NCBI GenBank assembly: GCA_007130145.1
Contig: SLSY01000027.1
Location: forward strand, 1 to 33,241
Source: Bacillota bacterium
Lineage (GTDB): Bacteria > Bacillota > Sulfobacillia > UBA8153
DNA length: 33,241 nucleotides
Direction of reading: 5' to 3'
Below, piece after piece: positions 17,501 through 25,183 of this stretch. The first letter of the stretch is position 1. The number at the start of each line of letters is the position of its first letter. The notes under the pieces are model-generated. The model saw nothing but the letters and a program-made list of their open reading frames with translations, did not search any database and was not told the DNA's origin. The position numbers and the translations under genes were made by a program.

Positions 17501-17998
17501 AGCCTTTACCGGCCCTTGGCCAGTAAAGAAGGACCGCCCTCACTTGAGGAGGCCGAACGTCTCATGCGCAGGGCGTACCGTTTGCGTGGACTTATGCTCT
17601 CGGACCAAGAGGCATTGATGCTCTCCGATGAGGGCTTGGCCAGGGCAGGACATGAATCGGATGTCGTACCGGTCAAACTCAACCAGGACAAGACGCTGGC
17701 CCGGCATGCCAAGGTGGTCGATGAGCAGCATATGAAATTGCTGCTAGGCTATGCCCGCCATAGTTTAGGCCAATTGGGACGCCGCTTAGTAGAGGGGGAC
17801 ATTCGTGCCTACCCCTATAAACGCAAGACGCAGCGTGCCTGTCAGTGGTGTGAGTATACGGCAGCGTGCGATTTTGACGTGCTGCTTGCGGGCCATCGGT
17901 ATCGTCAGGTAACCCAGACTGATGCTGAGCAAGTTTGGAACAGGATGGCCCATGATGTGGCGGTAAGAGAAACGGATGGTGACGATGAGGTGGAATAA
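14507..17998 (+). CDS. addB: AddB, subunit of the AddAB helicase-nuclease
   Basis: A 1163-residue protein of normal AddB length. The N-terminus reads LRFILGRAGSGKTHTCL (Walker A). Helicase-like motifs degenerate along the middle. The C-terminus carries the RecB-type nuclease domain (VVDYKRSGRDLDL) and the four iron-sulfur cysteines in the AddB pattern: one at residue 790 (FAACPLWHYL) and three at 1112, 1115 and 1121 (CQWCEYTAAC). AddAB degrades double-strand DNA ends up to a Chi site and loads RecA for recombinational repair. The TTG start gives M-G-L-R-F-I-L-G-R, typical of AddB; an ATG at 14453 would add 18 residues. Its end overlaps addA, so the subunits are translationally coupled. Confidence 0.94.
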   Translation: MGLRFILGRAGSGKTHTCLEEMTDHLKAVQGPARLILLVPEQATFLAERALLERMGAVMHGEVMSFRRLARRVLAQLGGALRPELSDIGRQMALASILNDRSDELQLFGALKGTPGFIRQLGATMIELARHGVTPQELCAEQEKRLLQDDILSRKLADLKLIYQAYQEYLARRFTDPEDVLTLASERLKGTSYLEGARIWVDGFSGFSPQEYELLGVLMSRAEQMNVALCLEPEELGRPLDAADLFFPTRSTYHELSELARERQVRQVPPLILPHTPRFQGALALGAIEASLFGSSTRKAPVDIDETCKIVAATDRRSEVEAAGRTLIALARDKGYRWRDMAVILRQTGPYADLVPAIFDRLRIPYFLDKKRSLTHHPLVELTRALLELVGGQWTYETVFRVLKTDFFALTRTEVDELENYCLAYGIRGERWFDGVPWRYLSRFYLDKEEEPREEDISYLNRINRLRQTAVDQLYPFYAMMRRDKQSVTQVASALHRLFDELDVEGRLTQWSQETSAGGDVDMATEHEGVLAAVMDLLQQMVEALGERDVSWSELERVMQAGLEALTLGMVPPALDQVVVGSIERSRHPALRAALILGMNEGVFPLRHEEDPLLSDGEREDLAASGLVLGPTARREQFGEAYLAYIACTRADRFLYLSYPLADEGGKPLFPSPYLMRLGRLFPSLVAEEARPHAKSTHEALSHLSGAADAIAFLAAGLGSGDVNLPSGPVWKHTYNWLLARPDGRRRLAAVFSGLEHDHVSSTLSAGVVDQLWGNPVAASVSRMERFAACPLWHYLSYGLSLKERKVQSVAAPEIGSFMHACLNRFAHYLQEHGWSWQEVEDGQAREIMTDVVQEIIPRLEGEALLRGEQQRFLARVLEKSLVEVVQVIAAQARQGRFEMVASEVDFGHGKRLPPLRVPLGDDHHLELRGQIDRVDVAPGDEGFYVRVVDYKRSGRDLDLTELYYGLSLQLAVYLSVMEEHGHHLLGRPLRPAGLFYQSLYRPLASKEGPPSLEEAERLMRRAYRLRGLMLSDQEALMLSDEGLARAGHESDVVPVKLNQDKTLARHAKVVDEQHMKLLLGYARHSLGQLGRRLVEGDIRAYPYKRKTQRACQWCEYTAACDFDVLLAGHRYRQVTQTDAEQVWNRMAHDVAVRETDGDDEVE

Positions 17999-20900
17999 GG
18001 GGCAAAAGGAAGCCATAACCAGGCGTGGTGGCAACTTGCTGGTAGCAGCCGGAGCGGGTGCGGGCAAGACCGCCGTATTGGTGGAACGGGTGATTCGACG
18101 GGTTACCGGGGATGATGCCACCGACATTACCCGCCTCTTGGTGGTGACCTTCACTGAAGCAGCAGCGGCCGAAATGCGTATGCGCATCGGTGATGCGCTA
18201 TATGAACGCGCCGATCAAGATCCCCGGGCCGCACAGCAGGCGGCATTGCTGAGTCAAGCTTCCATCTCAACCTTGCACTCCTTCTGTTTGCGACTGATCC
18301 ACCGCTATTTCTATCGTTTGGGACTTGATCCCCAAGTGGGCGTGATGAGCGATGAGGAAAGCGTTTTGCTCAAACAGGAGCTCTATCAATCTTTGCTGGA
18401 GGAGGAACTGGAACGGGACGACGGGCGCCTTGCTGACCTCATGGATCGTTATGGCGGTTCAGGAGGTCAAGGCCTGGAAGAACTCGTATTGGGGCTTTTG
18501 GACTTTGCCCGCAGTCATCCTCGCCCCGGTCTTTGGCTCCGGCAAGCGCGCGAGATGTTTGCGCTGCCCTCTGGAAGCAAGATGACCGCTACGGTCTGGG
18601 TTGAGGACCTACTCGGTCTTGCTCGAACCGAGATTGACCGGGCCCTTGAACACCTAGCCGAAGCGCGGGTACTGGCCGCTCTACCCGGCGGACCGGCGGC
18701 CTACGAAGGTATTTTGTCAGAGGATGATGAGAAGCTGCGCCTTTGGCGTGAGAAAGCCAAAGACTGGTCTTCGCTGCGTGGGCAGATCCAAGAGGGGTTT
18801 TCTTGGCGCCGGTTGCCACCGGTGCGAGGAGAAGCAGCAGACAAAGATATGAAAGAGGCTTGTCGGAAAGCTCGTGACGAAGCCAAAAAAGCCCTCCGTC
18901 GCCTGACGGGTGGCATATGGGTGCGACCAGAAGACGAACTGCTGGAAGAAGTCACAGGCCTATACTCACCCATGTCCACCTTGGTGGATATGGTGGAGAA
19001 ACTCCAGAGGCGTTACCGTCAGGAGAAGACCGGGCGCTCTCAGCTGGATTTTGCCGATCTTGAACACTATTGTCTGGCCTTGCTGGTAGAGGACCAAGCC
19101 GACGGGAGCTGGCAGCCTTCGGCGATGTCAAGAGAGATACGTGCCGCCTATGATGAGGTATTGGTGGATGAATACCAGGACATCAATGCAGTTCAGGATG
19201 CCATCCTCACTCTGGTGTCCCGGCAGGGAGAAGATAAGCCCAACCTGTTCATGGTAGGAGATGTGAAGCAATCCATTTACCGTTTTCGCCTCGCTGATCC
19301 CGGACTGTTTCTGTCCCGTCACCGGCGCTATGCCCAGAGCGAGGATCCTCGTGAGCACCGGGTCGATCTGGTGGAGAACTATCGTAGCTCCCAATGCGTG
19401 ATCGATGCGGTTAACTATGTGTTTTCCATGCTCATGCAGGGTGGTGCCACCGAGATTACATACGATGAGCGGGCCCATCTGGTGAAGGCACGACAAGGAC
19501 CCCAGGCGTCGGAGGCACCGGTGGAGTTTCATCTGCTGGAGAGGGACAAGGTGGCTACAGCCGGGGATACGGATGATGAACTCGAGTCCCTCGAGAAGGA
19601 GGCCTATCTCGCCGGACGCTTGATTCAGAGGCTTGTTCGGGGGCAGGAGGCTCTCACGCTCTATGATTCCGACGGTCATGGGCGGCGTGCCACATACAAG
19701 GATGTGGTCATTCTCATGCGCAGTACGCGCCAGCGGGCGAATCAGGTCATCGACATTCTCGGGCGCATGGGCATTCCCGCTCATGCCGAACTGGGGACGG
19801 GATACTTTGCCGCTCAGGAAGTGGCTGTGATGCGTAGTCTTCTTAACATCATTGACAACCCCCGACAGGATATTCCCCTGGCTTCTGTGCTGCTTTCGCC
19901 CATGGTGGGCATGACACCAGAGCAGCTGGCACATATTCGCTTGGGCTGTCCTGACCAAGAGGGCTTCTATGAGGCGGTGGATCACTATGTCGAGCGTGAC
20001 GATGAACTGGCAAGACAGCTTCAGGCGTTTCTTTCCCGGCTTGATAGCTGGCGCACTAGGGCTCGTCGCCAACCGGTGAATCACTTGGTCTGGCACCTTC
20101 TGTCTGACACAGGCTACTACGACTACTGTGCAACCATGCCGGGTGGTGAACAACGACAGGCCAATTTGCGTGCCCTCTATGAACGGGCGCGGCAATTCGA
20201 TAGCTTTGCCCACCCGGGTCTTTTCCGCTTCTTGCGCTTTCTTGACCGGGTGGAAGAGGAGCACGATCTGGGTCAGGCGCCCAGTCTGGGTCCGAAGGAA
20301 GATGTGGTGCGCATCATGAGTGTGCACAAAAGCAAAGGTTTGGAGTTTCCTGTCGTTGTGCTCTTGGATGCGGGTAAGCAGTTCAATCTCAAGGATGCGC
20401 AGGAGGATGTGCTGGTGCACCGACAGCTGGGACTGGGTCCGAGAGTGGTGGATACAACCGCGCGGGTCAAGTATCCGGGTGCGGTTCACACCGCCGTTAG
20501 TCACCGGGTGCGTTCGGAGAGTTTGGCCGAGGAACTGAGGGTGCTTTATGTGGCCATGACCCGAGCCCGCGAACGTCTGGTGATTATTGGGTCGGTTCGT
20601 GATGTGTCGCTTAACTGTGGGCGTTGGGGCCGTCAGGCTCAAGATGCGGAGCACCTCGGAGCTGTCCGGGCACTATCGGCGCGCCGTTGGCTGGACTGGC
20701 TTGGGCCTTGCCTCATGCGTCATGTGGACGGCACCGCACTGTGGGAGCATGCCGCGACACCTTCACCGTTCTTAGAAGGATGCCATGCATCACACTGGTC
20801 GGTAACCCTGCATATGGAGCCCGCGGTCTCGTACCATTTTGGCACGGGGCGAGAGCAAGGGCCGGATCGCCGGCGGATTGCCCGGCTCGAACCCTTGGTG

Positions 20901-21632
20901 ACGACGGGAGATGAGTGTGAGTTCAAACGCGAGATAGAGCGCCGTCTGGGATGGGAATACTCTCATCAAAAAGCCACCTCCATGGTGGGCAAGGTTAGCG
21001 TGAGTCAGCTGGCCCGCATGCATGGGGAGCCTGACGAGATGGCACCTTTGTTCCCCCATCTGACCGAACCGTTGCTGCCCTCCGTTTCGCGGGCTGGTGG
21101 TACTCAGACCCAGGTGGATGCGATGACATTGGGGAATGCCGTTCACACTGTGTTGAACCACTTGCCCCTCAAACCGCTTGACCCGAGCGACGTCGCTGCT
21201 CTTGTGGATGATCTGATCGAGCGCGAGCTGCTGCTGCCGGAATGGAGGGCTCATATTCCCGTGCAGAGCCTCCTGAGCTTTTGGTCTGGCTCCCTGGGGC
21301 AGCGCCTGATCCGTTCTGAGCATGCTGAGCGTGAAGCTCCCTTTACCGTCGCCGTACCCGCAGGAGACTTATTCGATGATGAGGTGGCACCCAACGAATG
21401 GATTACGGTACAGGGAATCATCGACTGCTACTTTCGAGAAGGAGACCACCTTGTCTTAATCGATTACAAGACCGACCGGCCAGGAGCTGCCACCCCGTAC
21501 TTGGAGGGTTACAAGCGGCAGTTGAGGTTGTATGGTCGGGCGCTGGAGCAGGCCACGGGATGGCAAGTGAGAGAGGCATATCTGGTATTTCTGTCGACCC
21601 TGGAGATCATGGAGTGCTGTGAGTCGTCATGA
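17985..21632 (+). CDS. addA: AddA, helicase-nuclease subunit of AddAB
   Basis: A 1215-residue UvrD/RecB-type SF1 helicase with a nuclease domain. Motifs in order: Q-motif RWNKGQKEAI, Walker A AAGAGAGKTAVL (about residues 21-32), VVTFTEAAAAEMR (motif Ia), VLVDEYQDINAVQ (Walker B), MVGDVKQSIYRFR (motif III), MSVHKSKGLEFPVVVL (motif V), LYVAMTRARERLVI (motif VI), and C-terminal nuclease VLIDYKTDRPGAA. AddA drives 3'-5' translocation and cuts DNA. The ATG at 17985 is preferred because it puts Trp-Asn-x-x-Gln right after the start; an ATG at 17976 adds three residues. The start lies inside addB (14-base overlap). Confidence 0.95.
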   Translation: MRWNKGQKEAITRRGGNLLVAAGAGAGKTAVLVERVIRRVTGDDATDITRLLVVTFTEAAAAEMRMRIGDALYERADQDPRAAQQAALLSQASISTLHSFCLRLIHRYFYRLGLDPQVGVMSDEESVLLKQELYQSLLEEELERDDGRLADLMDRYGGSGGQGLEELVLGLLDFARSHPRPGLWLRQAREMFALPSGSKMTATVWVEDLLGLARTEIDRALEHLAEARVLAALPGGPAAYEGILSEDDEKLRLWREKAKDWSSLRGQIQEGFSWRRLPPVRGEAADKDMKEACRKARDEAKKALRRLTGGIWVRPEDELLEEVTGLYSPMSTLVDMVEKLQRRYRQEKTGRSQLDFADLEHYCLALLVEDQADGSWQPSAMSREIRAAYDEVLVDEYQDINAVQDAILTLVSRQGEDKPNLFMVGDVKQSIYRFRLADPGLFLSRHRRYAQSEDPREHRVDLVENYRSSQCVIDAVNYVFSMLMQGGATEITYDERAHLVKARQGPQASEAPVEFHLLERDKVATAGDTDDELESLEKEAYLAGRLIQRLVRGQEALTLYDSDGHGRRATYKDVVILMRSTRQRANQVIDILGRMGIPAHAELGTGYFAAQEVAVMRSLLNIIDNPRQDIPLASVLLSPMVGMTPEQLAHIRLGCPDQEGFYEAVDHYVERDDELARQLQAFLSRLDSWRTRARRQPVNHLVWHLLSDTGYYDYCATMPGGEQRQANLRALYERARQFDSFAHPGLFRFLRFLDRVEEEHDLGQAPSLGPKEDVVRIMSVHKSKGLEFPVVVLLDAGKQFNLKDAQEDVLVHRQLGLGPRVVDTTARVKYPGAVHTAVSHRVRSESLAEELRVLYVAMTRARERLVIIGSVRDVSLNCGRWGRQAQDAEHLGAVRALSARRWLDWLGPCLMRHVDGTALWEHAATPSPFLEGCHASHWSVTLHMEPAVSYHFGTGREQGPDRRRIARLEPLVTTGDECEFKREIERRLGWEYSHQKATSMVGKVSVSQLARMHGEPDEMAPLFPHLTEPLLPSVSRAGGTQTQVDAMTLGNAVHTVLNHLPLKPLDPSDVAALVDDLIERELLLPEWRAHIPVQSLLSFWSGSLGQRLIRSEHAEREAPFTVAVPAGDLFDDEVAPNEWITVQGIIDCYFREGDHLVLIDYKTDRPGAATPYLEGYKRQLRLYGRALEQATGWQVREAYLVFLSTLEIMECCESS

Positions 21633-21730
21633 CGCCTGACGAGAACACGTTGATGCCAAAAGACCTTTGTACGCCAGCCATCGCACAGCAAGATGACGCT
21701 TGACAGCGAGACGATGAGGGAGGAAGGATA

Positions 21731-22912
21731 ATGACTGTGGATGGCAGGGAGAACAGGGCGCTCCAGGAGGGAGACCATTGGGAAAGAGTATTTCACGCGG
21801 TATCCGATGGAGTTCTCGTCACCGATACAGAGGGTAAGATTCTTGCTGTCAATGCTGCCATGCTAGAACTCTTGGCGGTGAGTGAAGATCACCTCACGGG
21901 TTGCTATCTCGGCGAAAATGAAGGCGCTACGTTTGGCGCAACTCTAACGCCGCTGGGACGACCTGAAGCCTCAGAGGAACACTGCCTTCGTCTCGTGCAG
22001 GAGTTTGGCAAAATCCAAGGATATGAATGGCTGATCAACAATACCCGGGGGGAACAGCACTGGGTTCGTGTCAGTGGTACGGCTTTAGGTAGCCCGGATT
22101 CGGAATCAGAGCGCTTCGTCTTCACGATGCAGGACATCACGGAACTGCGGGTGGTTGAACGAGCCAAGGAGCGCTTCGTCCAACTCATGGGTCACGAATT
22201 GCGCAACCCCCTGCAGGTGATCAGGGGACTGGCCACGTTGCTTCGCATCCACGCCAGGACGGGTAACGCAGTGACCGTTGCCAACTGCGTGGATCGCCTT
22301 GACCAGCAGGTACAGCAGCTGAGTGAACTGGTCAATGAGATGCTTACAGCCTACGTGTCTCGCGGCGATCGCCTGCAGATTCGCCCCCGCGTCTTTTGTC
22401 TGGAAGAGTTCCTCCAGCACATCGTTACCACCTTCTCCACCAGTGCCATCGACTATAAGATCATGCTATGTGCAGCCGGGTCAGGCCACGCAAGGGTTCG
22501 GGCGGACTCGCAGAGGCTGATGCAAGTGATGACCAACCTTCTTGGCAACGCCATCAAATATTCACCTCCCGGTACACGGATTTGGGTCCGTATTGAGACC
22601 GATGGTGGCTGGGCGTTTGTTCATGTGGAGGACGAGGGTGTGGGCATACCCCCGGATCGCTTGGAACAGGTCTTTGATGGATTCTACCGCGTGGAGGATC
22701 TTTGTGAGTGGGCACCAGAAGGGCTTGGTCTGGGTCTATTCATCAGTCGCAACATTGCGCGTCGTCATGGGGGTGACCTTTGGGCCGAGAACCGCTCAGA
22801 GGGTGGGACCCGCATCACGTTGAAATTGCCCGTCGCCGGCAGGATGGACGACTGCAAAGAGCAAGAGACGGGGAAGGGGGCCCCGCCTCTTGTGAAAGCA
22901 TCGCGCGGTTAA
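21731..22912 (+). CDS. Soluble PAS-domain sensor histidine kinase, orphan
   Basis: A 393-residue kinase without membrane helices. A PAS domain occupies about residues 18-135 (VFHAVSDGVLVTDTEGKILA, FTMQDITELRVVERAKERF). The HisKA dimerisation helix carries the phospho-acceptor in MGHELRNPLQ (His near 155). The HATPase domain shows N-box NLLGNAIKYSPPGT, G1 VEDEGVGIPPDRL, F-box VFDGFYR and G2 EGLGLGLFISRNIARRHGG. No response regulator is in the window. A GGGAGGAAGG ribosome binding site precedes the ATG. The gene starts 98 bases after addA with no clear terminator between, so it may be read through from the repair operon. Its TAA at 22910-22912 overlaps the stop of the convergent asparaginase gene. 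Confidence 0.92.
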   Translation: MTVDGRENRALQEGDHWERVFHAVSDGVLVTDTEGKILAVNAAMLELLAVSEDHLTGCYLGENEGATFGATLTPLGRPEASEEHCLRLVQEFGKIQGYEWLINNTRGEQHWVRVSGTALGSPDSESERFVFTMQDITELRVVERAKERFVQLMGHELRNPLQVIRGLATLLRIHARTGNAVTVANCVDRLDQQVQQLSELVNEMLTAYVSRGDRLQIRPRVFCLEEFLQHIVTTFSTSAIDYKIMLCAAGSGHARVRADSQRLMQVMTNLLGNAIKYSPPGTRIWVRIETDGGWAFVHVEDEGVGIPPDRLEQVFDGFYRVEDLCEWAPEGLGLGLFISRNIARRHGGDLWAENRSEGGTRITLKLPVAGRMDDCKEQETGKGAPPLVKASRG

Positions 22913-23820
22913 GCTGTGCGATAGGGTGCGAAGGCGTCGGGCCAGCGCGTTCCCAGCGATAGAGCCAACATGAGCAAGAGACGAGCTTTGGGTCCCGCTA
23001 GATCGGTGTATATCAAATGGTTCATGCGGCGGGAGGCCCCACCCGCAAGACAGCGACTGGTCATGACCACAGGAAATCCATGGGAGACCAGTGCTTCCAA
23101 GGCTCCGAGCACCGGGGCGGGGGCATGGCCATCACCGAGTCCCTCCACTACCACGCCACGGGCATAGGTTCCGGTTGCTTTCACCAGCTCCGGCGAAGCA
23201 TCAGCCGTTAGCTTTACCAATTCTACGGGGCCGAGCGCTTGTTGAAAGGACTCCCGCTTCCGTTGCAGTGGACCATGCAACCACTGCCAGTGACCTGGTT
23301 CCACCAGAGCAATGGGCCCGGCCCCGGGAGACGCAAATGCATCCGGGCACCGCGAATGGACCTTGGCCACATGGGATGCTGCGTGCAGCTGACCCGCCAT
23401 GAGTACCGTGACACCGTATGGGCTCAGCCCCGACCGGGCAGCAGCCCGGCATGCGTCGCGGAGGTTGGCCCATCCGTCAAAGCCCGGCATATCGGCGGCA
23501 CGCATGGAACCGGTTAATACGACCGGGAAACTACTCTCTATCACCTGGTCCAGGAAGAAGGCCGTTTCTTCCATGGTATCGGTACCATGGGTGATGACGA
23601 TGCCCTGAACATGGTCCGCCGCGTTCCGAATACGCTGCACCAGATCCCACATGATGTCTAGGGTGATCTGGCTTGAACCCAACTGGCACACCGGTTCGAT
23701 GCGGCATTCGAGCTCTGGCACCAGTGCCTGGAGCTGTTGCTCCATTTCAGCGCTTGTCACCCGCCCGCGCTTGCGACTGGCTATCGTCCCTCCTGTGGTG
23801 AGCACCAGGATGTTCTTCAT
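22909..23820 (-). CDS. L-asparaginase family protein
   Basis: A 303-residue asparaginase/glutaminase-family amidohydrolase. It has the N-terminal catalytic-threonine motif LTTGGTIAS (Thr12), the second active-site motif ITHGTDTMEETAFFLD (Thr80, Asp81), VVLTGSMRAAD, and a candidate catalytic lysine in HVAKVHSR. No signal peptide, so it is probably cytoplasmic. The Ser-rich substrate loop SSQIT replaces the commoner Asp-Ser, so specificity for asparagine over other amides is not certain. A longer open frame runs back into the amidohydrolase gene, but the ATG at 23820 directly precedes the conserved N-terminus. Its own ribosome binding site is weak. It lies 11 bases after the amidohydrolase stop, so coupled translation is likely. 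Confidence 0.9.
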   Translation of the reverse strand: MKNILVLTTGGTIASRKRGRVTSAEMEQQLQALVPELECRIEPVCQLGSSQITLDIMWDLVQRIRNAADHVQGIVITHGTDTMEETAFFLDQVIESSFPVVLTGSMRAADMPGFDGWANLRDACRAAARSGLSPYGVTVLMAGQLHAASHVAKVHSRCPDAFASPGAGPIALVEPGHWQWLHGPLQRKRESFQQALGPVELVKLTADASPELVKATGTYARGVVVEGLGDGHAPAPVLGALEALVSHGFPVVMTSRCLAGGASRRMNHLIYTDLAGPKARLLLMLALSLGTRWPDAFAPYRTA

Positions 23821-23831
23821 GGTCAGTGCAT

Positions 23832-25031
23832 TTACCAGTCTTCGTGGACCACACGACCGTCCACGATGACCAGCTTGACTCGTTCCAGATGAGTGATGTC
23901 GTCCAGCGGGTTCTTGTCCACCACGATGAGGTCGGCCAGCTTGCCCGTTTCCACTGTGCCCAGTTGATCGGCCAAACCGGCTACGATGGCTGCGTTCAGG
24001 GTTGCTGCTACAATGGCTTGATGGGTGGTCATCCCCGCCTGGACCAGGTGACGCATTCCCATGTGCAAGGTCTTGCTGAAGGGGCACAAGTCGGCGCCAT
24101 TGGCGATGGTGACGCCAAGTTCCAAAGCCATTTGGAAGGCTTCCAGGTGGGCTTGGGCTCCACTGAGCGCCCGGTCAATCGAGTGCTGGGGCCACTTGGC
24201 CCAATGCATGAATTCCTCATCCTGGGTAACGGGCATGGTGGGCACGAAGTATGCATTGAGGTCAGCCATCATCTTCACTGTCTCCTCGCCCATGTAATAG
24301 CCATGTTCTATGGAGCGAACCCCTGCTTGGAGTGCATCCTGGATAGCAGCATCCCCTCCAGAGTGGGCGCAGACAATGGTGTCCTTGGAGGTGGCCACGT
24401 TGACGACGGCCTTCATCTCTTCCGGTGTCATCTGTGGTTCATCCATGCTCTCGCGTCCGCCAGCAATACCGCCAGAGATCATGATCTTGATCTGGTCGGC
24501 TCCCATCTTGAGTTGCTCCCGGGCGGCTTTGGTGAACTCGGCTACCCCGTCGGCTTCAATGCCAGCATCGACATAGAGCGGTTTGATCCCCCGGTAACTG
24601 CCGTGACCACCGGTGGCCTTGATTCCTTTGCCGCAACAGACCATCCGCGGGCCCACCAGTTTGTGGGCTAGGAATGCTTCTTTGAGTGCAATATCGATGT
24701 AGGATGCTTCTCCAACTACACGCAGACCGGTAAAACCCTGCGGAATGGCTGCTTGCACGTTGCAATAGGAGCGCAACGTTCGTTCTGCCTGCGTTTCAAA
24801 GGTAGAGATGTGGTTGTAGTCGGGAATGAGTAGTCCGGGATGGCAGTGACAATCCCACAAGCCTGGCAAGAGGTAGAGTCCGTCCAAATCGAACTCCCTT
24901 ACCGTCTGTGTAGGCTTTGAGGCTTGTCCAATGTCCTTGATGCGATGGCCTTCGGTAACGACATCTTGTTTGCTCCGCACATCGGGTGAGAGCGCATCAA
25001 TGATATGGGCATTGCGTAAGACTAGAGCCAT
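23832..25031 (-). CDS. Metal-dependent amidohydrolase (imidazolonepropionase/Xaa-Pro dipeptidase-like)
   Basis: A 399-residue amidohydrolase-superfamily enzyme. A small N-terminal beta-sandwich (ALVLRNAHIIDA) leads into the TIM barrel. Metal-site residues are visible: DCHCHPG (His62, His64), the likely carboxylated lysine in QIKIMISGG (Lys182), CAHSGG (His223), SIEHGYYMG (His243) and the catalytic Asp in NGADLCPF (Asp314). The pattern fits the branch that includes cyclic-imide hydrolases and Xaa-Pro or Xaa-Arg/Lys carboxypeptidases. A hydrolase acting on dipeptides or cyclic amides is the best guess. TAAGGAGG lies just before the ATG. It is followed on the same strand by asparaginase and is divergent from the D-aminoacylase gene. 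Confidence 0.88.
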   Translation of the reverse strand: MALVLRNAHIIDALSPDVRSKQDVVTEGHRIKDIGQASKPTQTVREFDLDGLYLLPGLWDCHCHPGLLIPDYNHISTFETQAERTLRSYCNVQAAIPQGFTGLRVVGEASYIDIALKEAFLAHKLVGPRMVCCGKGIKATGGHGSYRGIKPLYVDAGIEADGVAEFTKAAREQLKMGADQIKIMISGGIAGGRESMDEPQMTPEEMKAVVNVATSKDTIVCAHSGGDAAIQDALQAGVRSIEHGYYMGEETVKMMADLNAYFVPTMPVTQDEEFMHWAKWPQHSIDRALSGAQAHLEAFQMALELGVTIANGADLCPFSKTLHMGMRHLVQAGMTTHQAIVAATLNAAIVAGLADQLGTVETGKLADLIVVDKNPLDDITHLERVKLVIVDGRVVHEDW

Positions 25032-25115
25032 GGTTTTGCCTCCTTATGGATTTGGGCTTTGGTACTCATTCGACAGGGTGATGGTCGTTTCCCTCTCGTA
25101 AAAGCATGTTGCGTG

Positions 25116-25145
25116 TTGCAGGCGATATCTCGAGTCCCGTAGAAT
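25116..25145 (+). promoter_or_regulatory. Possible promoter of the D-aminoacylase operon
   Basis: TTGCAG (25116-25121) and TAGAAT (25140-25145) are separated by 18 bases and end 38 bases before the GTG start. The -10 is good (5/6), the -35 poor (3/6). It lies in the 152-base divergent spacer; no matching promoter was recognised for the opposite strand. Confidence 0.35.
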
Positions 25146-25183
25146 GCATACAACAAAGCATATCAATTCGGAGGCGATGTAAC

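Noticed and set aside
19128-20654. Long 508-codon frame on the minus strand inside addA
   Set aside because: It lies opposite the well-supported addA helicase core, has no recognisable motif and is rich in His/Thr/Arg, as expected for the complement of a GC-rich gene.
23826-24671. 281-codon plus-strand frame opposite the amidohydrolase gene
   Set aside because: It is antisense to a gene with complete metal-site motifs, has no ribosome binding site of note and shows no family pattern.
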